From: Nostoc sp. UCD121
Lineage (GTDB): Bacteria > Cyanobacteriota > Cyanobacteriia > Cyanobacteriales > Nostocaceae
DNA length: 32,970 nucleotides
Reading direction: 5' to 3'
Assembly (NCBI RefSeq): GCF_014222285.1
Contig: NZ_JACKZS010000075.1
Location: 1 to 32,970, forward strand
In this document: positions 7,763 through 15,497 of the stretch, one piece after another
Layout of the letters: each line of letters opens with the position of its first letter
How positions within the stretch are numbered: the stretch's first letter is position 1
Notes under the pieces: model-generated
What the model was told of the DNA's origin: nothing
The model's database searches: none
Seen by the model: the letters and a program-made list of their open reading frames with translations, nothing else
Program-made: the position numbers and the translations under genes

Positions 7763-7909
7763 TTGCAAGTCGATGCATTGGCATTGCAGGTCGATGTATT
7801 GACATTGCAAGTCGATGCATTGGCATTGCAGGTCGATGCATTGGCATTGCAAGTCAATGCATTAGCATTGCAGGTCGATGCATTGGCATTGCAAGTCGAT
7901 GTATTGGCA
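7763..7909. repeat. 21-bp tandem repeat, seven units, with a two-unit alternation
   Basis: Seven exact-length 21-bp units start at 7763, 7784, 7805, 7826, 7847, 7868 and 7889. Each contains TTGCARGTCGATGCATTGGC, with R strictly alternating A,G,A,G,A,G,A, which indicates growth as a 42-bp dimer. The plus frame reads as heptads LQVDALA from a TTG codon through to about 7957 (65 codons), but there is no convincing ribosome site and the array sits between trpD and aroG on the opposite strand. It is treated here as a minisatellite, possibly translated. It is not CRISPR, as there are no spacers. Confidence 0.85.
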
Positions 7910-7978
7910 GCTTTAGAAAACTTGTCTGTACATCGTAGCCTCGTAAAAGAGGGAGGCTAGGTGAAAGAGATTCGTCGT

Positions 7979-9070
7979 CTAGCGCAAAAATTCAGCAAGT
8001 TGTTCTAGTTTTGTCCAAGCCGCGCCGCTTTGCAAAATTTCCTTAGCAAGGACAATACCTTTAACACAACCGACTAAAATATCCGTTTCCCCGTGAATGG
8101 CTTCACCAACTTGGAGTGCTAGGGCTGTATTTAAAGCGACAACATCCTGCTGCGCTTGCGTGCCTTTACCTTGGAGAACTGCCTTTAAGATTTCGGCATT
8201 TTCTTCGACATCTCCACCCTGCAATGCCGCAGTGGGGGCAAAATTCAAACCAAGTTCTTGAGGGTTCAGCGTTAAAGAACGCACCTTTTTATCTTGGAGT
8301 ACAGCTAAATCAGTGACATCTGCTAAACCAGCTTCATCTAAACGTTCGCGTCCGTGAACTGCGATCGCTTGTTGACATCCCAATTGCGATAAGGCTTGCA
8401 CAATTTCCTCTAGTAAAAGCGGATCGTTCACGCCAATAATTTGCCCTGTCGGACGCATGGGATTTACTAGCGGGCCGAGTAAGTTAAAAACAGTCCGCAC
8501 TTTCAAAGTTTTTCGCAAATTAGCGATCGCTTTGAGTGCAGGATGCCAACCTGGAGCGAACAAAAAGGTGATTCCAACTTCGCCCACTGCGGCTTGTACT
8601 TTTTCAGGAGTGGCGTTGAGATTTATCCCCAAAGCTTCCAGTACATCAGCCGAACCAGTCTTGCTGGATGCTGAACGATTGCCATGTTTAGCAACTTTTA
8701 CCCCGGCGGCGGCAGCAACAAAGGCGACAGCAGTCGAGATATTAAAGGTAGAAGCACCATCTCCGCCAGTTCCGCAGGTGTCAATTAGGGGGACTGGGGA
8801 CTGGTTAGTGGGTACTGGGGATTGGGATTGTAAGACGCTGGCCATGCCTACTAATTCTTCGGCGGATACACCTTTGGCTTGAATTGCGGTTAAAATCGCT
8901 CCTGATAAAACATGGGGAATAGAATCTGTGAGCCAACCTTGCATCAAATCCGCAGCTTGAGGAACCGTCAACGATTGCCGATTTAGCAACTGTTGTAATA
9001 AAGCTGGCCAGTTGTAAAACTCAGAAGGGATGGCGATGTTTTCGGGTGGAGTTTTAGTTACAGCTATCAT
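7979..9070 (-). CDS. trpD: Anthranilate phosphoribosyltransferase
   Basis: A 363-residue enzyme transferring phosphoribosyl from PRPP to anthranilate, second step of tryptophan synthesis. The PRPP-binding motif DTCGTGGDG (97-105), KHGNRSASSKTGSADVLEALG, and RTVFNLLGPLVNPM are intact. Between helices before the GTGGDG loop, residues 81-94 (QSQSPVPTNQSPVP) form an internal repeat encoded by GGGGACTGG-type repeat DNA (about 8788-8831). This is a surface loop where cyanobacterial TrpD proteins vary. It follows trpB by 123 bp and precedes aroG. Start ATG at 9070 with only a weak purine-rich site (GAGA). It is a cluster copy; housekeeping trpD is expected elsewhere. Confidence 0.92.
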   Translation of the reverse strand: MIAVTKTPPENIAIPSEFYNWPALLQQLLNRQSLTVPQAADLMQGWLTDSIPHVLSGAILTAIQAKGVSAEELVGMASVLQSQSPVPTNQSPVPLIDTCGTGGDGASTFNISTAVAFVAAAAGVKVAKHGNRSASSKTGSADVLEALGINLNATPEKVQAAVGEVGITFLFAPGWHPALKAIANLRKTLKVRTVFNLLGPLVNPMRPTGQIIGVNDPLLLEEIVQALSQLGCQQAIAVHGRERLDEAGLADVTDLAVLQDKKVRSLTLNPQELGLNFAPTAALQGGDVEENAEILKAVLQGKGTQAQQDVVALNTALALQVGEAIHGETDILVGCVKGIVLAKEILQSGAAWTKLEQLAEFLR

Positions 9071-9110
9071 TGTGGTTATTTCTCATTGGACTAGTTCTGA
9101 AGGGAGAATA

Positions 9111-9169
9111 AGTTTGTAGTCAGGACTTTAGTCCTGAATTTTTAAGCACTAAAGTGCTTACTACAAACT
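9111..9169. repeat. Nested palindromic repeat between trpB and trpD
   Basis: Outer arms AGTTTGTAGT (9111-9120) and ACTACAAACT (9160-9169) are perfectly complementary and enclose two further hairpins, TCAGGACT-TT-AGTCCTGA and AAGCAC-TAAA-GTGCTT. In RNA this gives a three-way structure in the trpB-trpD spacer that could affect processing or stability. A partial relative (ACTTTAGTC arms) lies at 22892-22922. Confidence 0.75.
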
Positions 9170-9193
9170 CATCTAAATCAATGACATGAACCA

Positions 9194-10423
9194 CTAGGGA
9201 ATCAAAACTTTGGCGACGGTTTGCACATCTTTGTCACCTCTGCCGGAACAATTGATCACAATGCGGGGATTGCCTTCTAACTCAGGGCAAAGGGTTTCGA
9301 GATATGCGATCGCATGAGCAGTTTCTAAAGCTGGGATAATTCCCTCTAGTTGCGAGAGTCTTTGAAAAGCTTCTAACGCTTGTTTATCAGTCACACTGTA
9401 ATATTCGGCGCGACCAAGATCCTTTAAATAACTATGTTCTGGCCCTACACCGGGATAATCTAACCCGGCGCTAATTGAATGAGCTTCGATAACTTGACCA
9501 TCATCATCTTGCAGTAAATAGCTCATTGCACCATGCAATACACCTATTTTTCCTTTTGTCAAGGTAGCAGCGTGTTTTTCTGTATTTACACCTTCACCCG
9601 CCGCTTCGACTCCAATTAGACGCACTGAAGATTCATGGACAAATTCATTGAATAAGCCGATCGCATTGGAACCTCCACCCACGCAAGCCAGTAAAATATC
9701 TGGTAATCCTCCCCATTTCTCCTGGGATTGAGCGCGAGTTTCTACACCAATTACCGCGTGGAAGTCACGGACAATCATCGGGTAAGGATGAGGCCCGGCA
9801 ACTGAACCCAAGATGTAATGGGTTGTTTCTACATTTGTCACCCAATCTCGAATTGCTTCGGAAGTTGCATCTTTGAGAGTTCCCGTACCCGCCTCTACCG
9901 GACGAACTTCTGCACCCATTAATTTCATGCGGAAGACATTCAGCGATTGGCGTTCCATATCGTGGATGCCCATGTAAATCACGCATTTCAAGCCAAACCT
10001 AGCACATACAGTTGCAGTGGCTACGCCGTGTTGTCCTGCACCTGTCTCCGCAATAATCCGTTGCTTACCCATGCGTTTAGCGAGCAACACCTGAGCTAAA
10101 GCATTATTAATTTTGTGAGCGCCTGTATGATTTAAATCCTCACGCTTTAAATAGATTTGCGGCCCTGTGCCATCTGGTCTAGCGTAGTTTGCTGTCAAGC
10201 GTTCAGCAAAATATAATGGGCTGGGTCTTCCGACATAATCACGCAGTAGGTTTTGCAGTTCTGCTTGGAAACTAGGTTCGTTGCGATATTGCTGAAATGC
10301 TGCTTCTAATTCACTTAATGCAGGCATTAAGGTTTCAGGAACGTATTTACCGCCAAATCTTCCAAATCTGCCTAAAGAATCTGGTTGGACAGTTGCAGTC
10401 TTGATCTCTTGGATGCTTACCAT
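9194..10423 (-). CDS. trpB: Tryptophan synthase beta subunit
   Basis: A 409-residue PLP enzyme that joins indole and L-serine. It has GRFGRFGGKYVPETL at the N-terminus, the PLP lysine K104 in HTGAHKINNAL, the catalytic ETGAGQHGVATA loop and the phosphate-binding GGGSNAIGLF. Length and motifs are those of the standard TrpB1 that pairs with TrpA. A site AAAGGA about 9 nt before the ATG supports the start. It is separated from its partner trpA by tyrP, the arrangement reported for Nostoc scytonemin clusters. The role is pathway-dedicated supply of tryptophan for ScyB. Confidence 0.95.
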   Translation of the reverse strand: MVSIQEIKTATVQPDSLGRFGRFGGKYVPETLMPALSELEAAFQQYRNEPSFQAELQNLLRDYVGRPSPLYFAERLTANYARPDGTGPQIYLKREDLNHTGAHKINNALAQVLLAKRMGKQRIIAETGAGQHGVATATVCARFGLKCVIYMGIHDMERQSLNVFRMKLMGAEVRPVEAGTGTLKDATSEAIRDWVTNVETTHYILGSVAGPHPYPMIVRDFHAVIGVETRAQSQEKWGGLPDILLACVGGGSNAIGLFNEFVHESSVRLIGVEAAGEGVNTEKHAATLTKGKIGVLHGAMSYLLQDDDGQVIEAHSISAGLDYPGVGPEHSYLKDLGRAEYYSVTDKQALEAFQRLSQLEGIIPALETAHAIAYLETLCPELEGNPRIVINCSGRGDKDVQTVAKVLIP

Positions 10424-10480
10424 TGGTTAAAATCCTTTTATGTTCGAGTATTTTTTACTTTCGTTCTAATTTTTTAGAAC

Positions 10481-11707
10481 TCATCTTTGCGTTTTTCTTT
10501 CCCAAGTTTCGTAGGTATAGCCCAGTTGCCTGTGATTCAAAACGTCTATAGGGCGCACCAAATCGCTAGGGTTAAATTTTGGTAATAGGGATAGTAAATT
10601 TCCTAATTCTGTAGCTTTCGGGGTAGACATACCGCCGTCCCAAGGCCACATTAAGTCTTTAAGATTGTGACCGTAAGGCTGACCATCGGCAGGATAAAAA
10701 TTGCTACCTTGATGACCGTTTTCTTGCCATTCAGCCCAGAGGCGGTCTACGTTGGCATGATGCAACCAAAACACTGGGTCATAAGGGGAACTTGGTATAT
10801 TGCTCATAGTTCCCAAACCCTTAAATGTTATGGGTGTCGTACTCACATCTATCTGCGCTCCACCCACTAAACCATGAATGTAATTGTGGATGAATCCTCC
10901 GGGAGTGACATTACCCTGCTCATCTACAGAGATAAATCCTTCCAATGCAGGGCGAAATAGAGAATAGTCATTAAGACTCAGGACACGCTCAACATCTTTT
11001 TTGGGCACTGGATAATCAGTGGCAGGGGGTATTTTGAGAAAGCGTACAAGTGATGTCCCTAATGATGTTCCGGTATCTGGGTCAAGATTTAATTCTGGAT
11101 TCATAATCCAGCCATTTGCAGCCGCAAAAGCCCCAGTTTGTACAGGCCCGCCTGTAAAATCTCCCTGATTTGGAATGTTGATGGTTACTCCTTGACCGTT
11201 AGAACCAAGAAGGTCGTCGTTAAAAACTACATCAAGTGATTTAGGGTCTGTCCAATCCCAGTATGGCAGAGTCACAGTTCGGTCTACTGCTTGCAAAGCT
11301 TGTTCAAATCTGCGGATATATTCTCGATGCCAAGGGAAAAATGCAGCATTTTCATGAGCAAGTTCTTGAACTGAACCATCGGAATGTCCTTTATGATTAT
11401 GAATCAAGCGTGTTGCCCCTAGATGGATGGCAACGAATTGGTCGTAAATACTGACCTTGCTACCTGGGGGAATTGTAGTTTTTAAGGTTTTGATAGCTTT
11501 GACAAAGGCTGCTTTCTCTGCTGGTGTCAGGTCAGTTACGCTCTTTCTTACAGCTAATTGAGCATATTGCCCCCGAAGATTTTCATACTTATAGTTTTTA
11601 TCTTGTCTGTAGTCAATGCGATCGTGGGCGAAGACTGCAAGGGCACAGGTGCTAACTATAAGTAAGCTATAAATTAATATTCTGACAGATTTCAGCAGGA
11701 GTTTCAT
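10481..11707 (-). CDS. tyrP: Secreted tyrosinase-family copper oxidase
   Basis: A 408-residue type-3 copper protein. Residues 1-27 are a signal peptide (basic start, hydrophobic core, cleavage near VFA-HD). CuA-type histidines are visible in IHLGATRLIHNHKGH (94-108), H118 and FPWHREY (H127); PYWDW (148-152) is typical of the family; CuB histidines lie in FIHNYIHGL (H274, H278) and DPVFWLHHANVDRLW (H316/H317). The protein is therefore predicted to bind two coppers in the periplasm. Named tyrP in scytonemin clusters; proposed to take part in late oxidation of the phenol or in dimerisation, but its need has not been settled to my knowledge. It lies between trpA and trpB, 57 bp upstream of trpB. 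Confidence 0.9.
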   Translation of the reverse strand: MKLLLKSVRILIYSLLIVSTCALAVFAHDRIDYRQDKNYKYENLRGQYAQLAVRKSVTDLTPAEKAAFVKAIKTLKTTIPPGSKVSIYDQFVAIHLGATRLIHNHKGHSDGSVQELAHENAAFFPWHREYIRRFEQALQAVDRTVTLPYWDWTDPKSLDVVFNDDLLGSNGQGVTINIPNQGDFTGGPVQTGAFAAANGWIMNPELNLDPDTGTSLGTSLVRFLKIPPATDYPVPKKDVERVLSLNDYSLFRPALEGFISVDEQGNVTPGGFIHNYIHGLVGGAQIDVSTTPITFKGLGTMSNIPSSPYDPVFWLHHANVDRLWAEWQENGHQGSNFYPADGQPYGHNLKDLMWPWDGGMSTPKATELGNLLSLLPKFNPSDLVRPIDVLNHRQLGYTYETWERKTQR

Positions 11708-11736
11708 AGTCTTAATAGAGCAGGGAGCAGGGCTTT

Positions 11737-11767
11737 GTTGGGTTTCACTGCGTTCAACCCAACCTAC
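11737..11767. repeat. Short copy of the GTTGGGT palindromic repeat
   Basis: GTTGGGTTTCACT is followed by a complementary AACCCAACCTAC. Related to the repeat at 2562-2641; it lies in the trpA-tyrP spacer. Confidence 0.55.
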
Positions 11768-11773
11768 GAATCT

Positions 11774-11848
11774 TCCTTTGCGACCTTTGCGACCTTTGCG
11801 GTTCGTTATTTTTTATCGAACCACAGAGACGCAGAGAACGCAGAGACA
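11774..11848. repeat. Palindromic copy of the AACGAACCGCAAAGG repeat family
   Basis: CTTTGCGGTTCG and CGAACCACAGAG face each other around an 11-nt AT-only loop, with CTTTGCGAC and ACGCAGAGA repeats on the flanks. Other family members in this window: 12747-12780, 14490-14568, 18117-18165, 20301-20318 and 29302-29461. Confidence 0.65.
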
Positions 11849-11863
11849 GAAAAGAGAGCTTTT

Positions 11864-12691
11864 TTACTTTGCGGAAACAACTTGTTGCAGGGATACTGGG
11901 GTAATTGCTGTTTTAAGTTCTTGACAAAGCTTTTCTACAGCTTGCAATCTTTCGGTTGGGCTACCTTCGGCTAACCGTTTGACAAAGGCACTACCAACAA
12001 TCACGGCATCTGCTCCCCATTCCCTTACTTGATGCGCTTGTTCTGGCCCGGAAATACCAAAACCAACGCCGATGGGTTTATCGGTGACGCTTCGCAAGTC
12101 GGTAATTAAATCTTTTACGCGGTCTTGGATTTGAGCGCGGATACCTGTAACGCCTGTAACGCTGACTAAGTAGATAAAACCTTGCGATTGACGAGCGATC
12201 GCTAAAATCCTATCTTTAGAACTAGTAGGAGCTACAAGTAAAATTACCTCAATCCCAAAAGAAGCAGCAGTTTGAATTAATTCTTCTGCTTCTTCTAAGG
12301 GCAAGTCTGGCACTACCAAGCCTTTCACCCCAGCAGTGGCAATTTGCGCCAAAAATGTCTTAATTCCTCGGTGCAAAATGGGATTGTAATAAGTAAATAG
12401 AATTATCGGCGCTTTCAGGGTAGGAGTTAAGCCTTCCAACATCTCTAATACTTGCTCTAATTTCGTGCCTTTTTGTAAAGCGCGAGTTGCTGCTGCTTGA
12501 ATTACAGGCCCATCTGCGAGAGGATCGGAGTAGGGAATGCCCAACTCGATAAAGTCAGCACCGTTGCGATCTAAGATACGTAAAGCTTGGGCAGTGGTTT
12601 CTAAGTTAGGATCGCCTGCTGTGATAAAGGGGATTAAAGCACACTGTTGGCGATCGCGTAAAGTTTGAAAGGAATCAGAGATAGAAGTCAT
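11864..12691 (-). CDS. trpA: Tryptophan synthase alpha subunit
   Basis: A 275-residue TIM-barrel protein cleaving indole-3-glycerol phosphate to indole and glyceraldehyde-3-phosphate. The catalytic pair is visible: E49 in ADFIELGIPYSDP and D60 in LADGPVIQAA. The phosphate-binding GVGFGISGPEQ and DAVIVGSAFVKR segments are intact. The ATG at 12691 gives the usual N-terminus (ISDSFQTLRDRQQCALIPF). It precedes tyrP by 156 bp that hold two dispersed repeats, and follows the minisatellite region. It is a cluster copy that would act with TrpB. Confidence 0.93.
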   Translation of the reverse strand: MTSISDSFQTLRDRQQCALIPFITAGDPNLETTAQALRILDRNGADFIELGIPYSDPLADGPVIQAAATRALQKGTKLEQVLEMLEGLTPTLKAPIILFTYYNPILHRGIKTFLAQIATAGVKGLVVPDLPLEEAEELIQTAASFGIEVILLVAPTSSKDRILAIARQSQGFIYLVSVTGVTGIRAQIQDRVKDLITDLRSVTDKPIGVGFGISGPEQAHQVREWGADAVIVGSAFVKRLAEGSPTERLQAVEKLCQELKTAITPVSLQQVVSAK

Positions 12692-12746
12692 TTTGAGAAA
12701 TAGTTAATGATTAGTTAATAGTAGGACTTAGGCAAAATCATGATAA

Positions 12747-12780
12747 AACGAACCGCAAAGGACGCAAAGGACACGAAGGA
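12747..12780 (+). repeat. AACGAACCGCAAAGG-family dispersed repeat
   Basis: Reads AACGAACCGCAAAGGACGC and continues with AAAGGACACGAAGG. It has the same orientation as the copy at 14490, so the two form direct repeats around the minisatellite and the quinone oxidoreductase gene. Confidence 0.65.
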
Positions 12781-12830
12781 ATAAGAGTTTCAGAGAGTTC
12801 TTGCGTGAGTTCTGAATAGTTTTGGAAGAA

Positions 12831-13311
12831 TCAACATTTAGGAATTAGCGATATCCACGCTATATTTGTTGTTATCGAGTCTTTTTGCTCCGTCAGCAAG
12901 TCTTTTATCTCCGTTAATGAGGCTTTTATCTCCGTTAACGAGTCTTTTATCTCCGTTAACGAGTCTTTTATCTCCGTTAACGAGACTTTTATCTCCGTTA
13001 ACGAGTCTTTTATCTCCGTTAATGAGGCTTTTATCTCCGTTAATGAGTCTTTTATCTCCGTTAACGAGTCTTTTATCTCCGTTAACGAGTCTTTTATCTC
13101 CGTTAACGAGTCTTTTATCTCCGTTAATGAGGCTTTTATCTCCGTTAATGAGTCTTTTATCTCCGTCAACGAGTCTTTTATCTCCGTTAACGAGTCTTTT
13201 ATCTCCGTTAACGAGTCTTTTATCTCCGTTAATGAGTATCAAAGCTTCATTATTTAAAATTGGAGATTCTAGCAATAGGTAATGGTTTACAGAAGGGCAC
13301 AAATTAACCAT
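12831..13311 (-). other. Questionable reading frames through the 21-bp minisatellite
   Basis: Because the repeat unit has no stop in several frames, three long frames overlap. On the minus strand, 13311-12838 starts with ATG (MVNLCPSVNHYLLL) and reads about 16 NGDKRLV heptads; 13169-12831 starts with TTG and reads TEIKDSL heptads with coiled-coil character; on the plus strand 12866-13282 reads SLLSPLT. Only the 157-residue frame has an ATG and a non-repetitive leader, and even it lacks a clear ribosome site. Heptad-repeat proteins of this type exist in Nostoc, but I regard translation as unproven. Confidence 0.3.
12877..13233. repeat. 21-bp minisatellite, 17 units, with a five-unit higher-order period
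   Basis: Seventeen contiguous 21-bp units (core CTTTTATCTCCGTTAA) run from 12877 to 13233; the first is degenerate. A variant unit (GAGGCT instead of GAGTCT) preceded by a unit ending AAT instead of AAC occurs at 12919, 13024 and 13129, exactly 105 bp apart. The array therefore seems to have grown by duplicating a five-unit block. It fills most of the spacer between the quinone oxidoreductase gene and trpA. There are no spacers, so it is not a CRISPR array. Confidence 0.9.
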
Positions 13312-13335
13312 GAGCGATAAACCATAAATATTAAT

Positions 13336-14289
13336 TTATACAACCTGTACAACAACCTTGCCGCGTATACTTTCGCCGCCTTCCTCAAGTGTTTGATGTG
13401 CTTGGGCTAGCTGATGAAGTCCAAAAGTCTTCCCAATAACGGGTTTGATTTGACCTCGTTCAATTAAGGTTCTTAGGGCATCAAGCTTGGGGCGGGTCTG
13501 GTCTAAGTGGGCAAAATGGACAGTAATATTTTTGAAGATAGCGATATTAAAGTCACCTGCAACTCCTGTGACAGTAACAGCGCGACCTTCAGCTTTGGTA
13601 ACAACCAAACTTTTGGCTAGAATTTCACCGCCAACAGTAGTAAAGGTTACATCAACGCCTTTACCATTGGTTTCTTGCATAATGATGTTGATAAAGTCTT
13701 CGTTGCGGTAATCAATCGCTCTATCTGCACCTATTGACTTGACAAAATCGGCATCATAACCGCCGCAGGTTGTGTAAACGTAAGCGCCTGCCGCTTTAGC
13801 TATTTGAATGGCGAATGTACCGACACCACCAGCACCACCATGAATCAACACGGTTTCACCAACTTTGATATCTGCTCTAGTGATGAGTGCAGCCCAGGCT
13901 GTACCCCCTGCCACAGGTACGCTAGCAGCTTCTAAATGGGATATATTTGTGGGCTTTTTGGCAATAGTTGATTCATTGGCGATATGATACTCCGCATTAG
14001 CACCGCCACCTTCATCATGTGCAATGGCATAATAAACTTCATCACCTACCTGAAAATCTTTAACATTTTCGCCAACTGCCTCAACGACACCGGAAACGTC
14101 AAAGCCTAGAATTGCAGGTAGTTTAACCCTTGGGCCGAAAATTCCTTGGCGCATCCCGCAGTCTGCGGGGTTCACTGAGGTGGCATAAACCTTAACTAAA
14201 ACTTCGTTGTTCTTTGGTGTCGGTTTATCTACTTCGGCTTCTGTAAAGACTTCTGGGTTTCCGAAGTTTGTGATTACCATCGCTTTCAT
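13336..14289 (-). CDS. Zinc-free medium-chain dehydrogenase (NADPH:quinone oxidoreductase-like)
   Basis: A 317-residue MDR-superfamily protein of the QOR/zeta-crystallin type: an N-terminal GroES-like domain (LVKVYATSVNPADCGMRQG), then a Rossmann fold with the NADPH motif HGGAGGVGTFAIQIAKAAG (from residue 150) and DRAIDYRNED. The Cys cluster that binds structural zinc in alcohol dehydrogenases is missing. The predicted reaction is NADPH-dependent reduction of quinones or enones; the substrate is unknown. A GAGG site 8 nt before the ATG supports the start. It lies between trpC and trpA, where the N. punctiforme cluster as I remember it has no such gene, and is enclosed by direct repeats (12747, 14490). 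It may be a passenger, or may serve reduction of a quinone-like scytonemin intermediate; the latter is speculation. Confidence 0.88.
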   Translation of the reverse strand: MKAMVITNFGNPEVFTEAEVDKPTPKNNEVLVKVYATSVNPADCGMRQGIFGPRVKLPAILGFDVSGVVEAVGENVKDFQVGDEVYYAIAHDEGGGANAEYHIANESTIAKKPTNISHLEAASVPVAGGTAWAALITRADIKVGETVLIHGGAGGVGTFAIQIAKAAGAYVYTTCGGYDADFVKSIGADRAIDYRNEDFINIIMQETNGKGVDVTFTTVGGEILAKSLVVTKAEGRAVTVTGVAGDFNIAIFKNITVHFAHLDQTRPKLDALRTLIERGQIKPVIGKTFGLHQLAQAHQTLEEGGESIRGKVVVQVV

Positions 14290-14603
14290 ACAATTGCCTC
14301 AAAGCAAAATAAAAAATAGGGAAAGGGTTAATGGGGAAGGGAAAAGGGAAGAAGTATTTTCTTTTACCTTTAAATTTCCCCTTAACCCATCTTCTGCATG
14401 AAGCCTATTTTTGCAAAGATTCTTCCAAGGGTCTTAGAAAGTAATACGATTCAGTTAAGGTTTAACTCTTTGTCAAAGTAATTTTTTTTAACGAACCGCA
14501 AAGGCGAGGCAGCGCGGTCTTGGGGGTCTCCCCCATGAGCGACTGCCGTCGCAAAGAACGCAAAGGAAGAGAAGAAAGAAATACTGAACTGAAATGTATT
14601 GCT
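14290..14603. other. 314-bp spacer between trpC and the oxidoreductase gene, made of repeats
   Basis: It contains a hairpin at 14325-14388 (GGGTTAATGGGGAA against TTTCCCCTTAACCC, one bulge) and, at 14490-14568, an AACGAACCGCAAAGG-family repeat with a second palindromic element inserted in it (14508-14547, with a GGGGG-TCT-CCCCC hairpin at 14522-14534). No coding frame of note is present. The first hairpin could attenuate or terminate the trpC transcript before the oxidoreductase gene. Confidence 0.6.
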
Positions 14604-15437
14604 TTAGAGAGGAGCGAGTGTTAGCAAAGTACGCACAGCTTGTTCTACATCGCTTTGTTTAACTAAAGACTCTCCGACTAAAACCGCACGTACACCAGCT
14701 TCAGCGACAAGAGATAAATCAGCAGGTGTATACAGTCCAGATTCACTGACGACAGTGATATCTAAGCTTTGCAAATATTGCTGGCGCTGTGCTAAAAGTT
14801 GCTGGGTTATTCCTAAATCAACCGTAAAATCTTCTAGATTGCGATTGTTGATTCCTACTAAATGTAAGTCGTCAAGCTTAAGAACTCTATCCAATTCAGC
14901 CAAAGTATGGACTTCTACCAGTGCATTCATGCCCAAATCGTGAATTACTTGCAGAAAGTTTTGCAGTTGTTGGTCTGATAAAATAGCGGCAATCAACAAA
15001 ACGGCATCTGCACCTGCTGTCCGTGCTAGATAGATTTGATAGGGGTCGATGATAAATTCTTTGCAGAGTAGAGGTAATGCAACGTGCGATCGCACACGCC
15101 GCAGATTGTCAAAACTGCCCTGAAAGAACTTATGATCAGTGAGGACTGATAGACAAGCTGCACCACCTCGTTCATAAGCTTGAGCGATCGCTACTGGATC
15201 AAAATCAGCCCGAATAATCCCACGGCTAGGTGATGCCTTTTTTACCTCGGCAATTAAGCTAGGTTGGCTAGGATTTTGTTGTAAAGCAGCTAAGAAATTT
15301 CGGACAGGTGGAGCCGTAATTAATTGCTGTTGCAAAGAAGCTAAAGGAAGTTCCTGCTGCATCTGTGCAACTTCTTGCCTTTTATGCAACACAATCTCTT
15401 CAAGAATATGGCGGGAAGTAGCAACTTGGTTAATCAT
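14604..15437 (-). CDS. trpC: Indole-3-glycerol-phosphate synthase
   Basis: A 277-residue TIM-barrel enzyme converting carboxyphenylamino-deoxyribulose phosphate to indole-3-glycerol phosphate. Visible are the N-terminal ILEEIVLHKRQEV helix, the catalytic-lysine motif SLIAEVKKASPSRG, LLCKEFIIDPYQIYLAR, GINNRNLEDFTVD, and the phosphate loop VVSESGL / AVLVGESLVK. Length shows a monofunctional enzyme: there is no fused phosphoribosylanthranilate isomerase (TrpF), and no trpF occurs elsewhere in the window. It lies 81 bp downstream of trpE(G). Confidence 0.93.
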   Translation of the reverse strand: MINQVATSRHILEEIVLHKRQEVAQMQQELPLASLQQQLITAPPVRNFLAALQQNPSQPSLIAEVKKASPSRGIIRADFDPVAIAQAYERGGAACLSVLTDHKFFQGSFDNLRRVRSHVALPLLCKEFIIDPYQIYLARTAGADAVLLIAAILSDQQLQNFLQVIHDLGMNALVEVHTLAELDRVLKLDDLHLVGINNRNLEDFTVDLGITQQLLAQRQQYLQSLDITVVSESGLYTPADLSLVAEAGVRAVLVGESLVKQSDVEQAVRTLLTLAPL

Positions 15438-15465
15438 AATCTGTTAGCAGGGAGCAGGTGGTCAC

Positions 15466-15485
15466 TGAGCGTAGCCGAAGTGGAG
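15466..15485. repeat. CACTGAGCGTAGCCGAAGTG dispersed repeat
   Basis: A short palindrome-like repeat (CACTGAGC ... CGAAGTG) of a type scattered in Nostoc genomes, flanked by GCAGGGAG on both sides, in the trpE-trpC spacer. Confidence 0.45.
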
Positions 15486-15497
15486 CAGGGAGAATAA

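Noticed and set aside
7763..7960. Plus-strand protein gene of LQVDALA heptads
   Set aside because: It starts with TTG, has no ribosome site and consists almost wholly of repeats between two minus-strand genes; kept as a repeat only.
8457..8882. 141-codon plus-strand frame opposite trpD
   Set aside because: Antisense shadow of the conserved trpD coding sequence.
12877..13233. CRISPR array
   Set aside because: Units abut directly at 21 bp with no spacers, and there are no cas genes nearby; it is a minisatellite.
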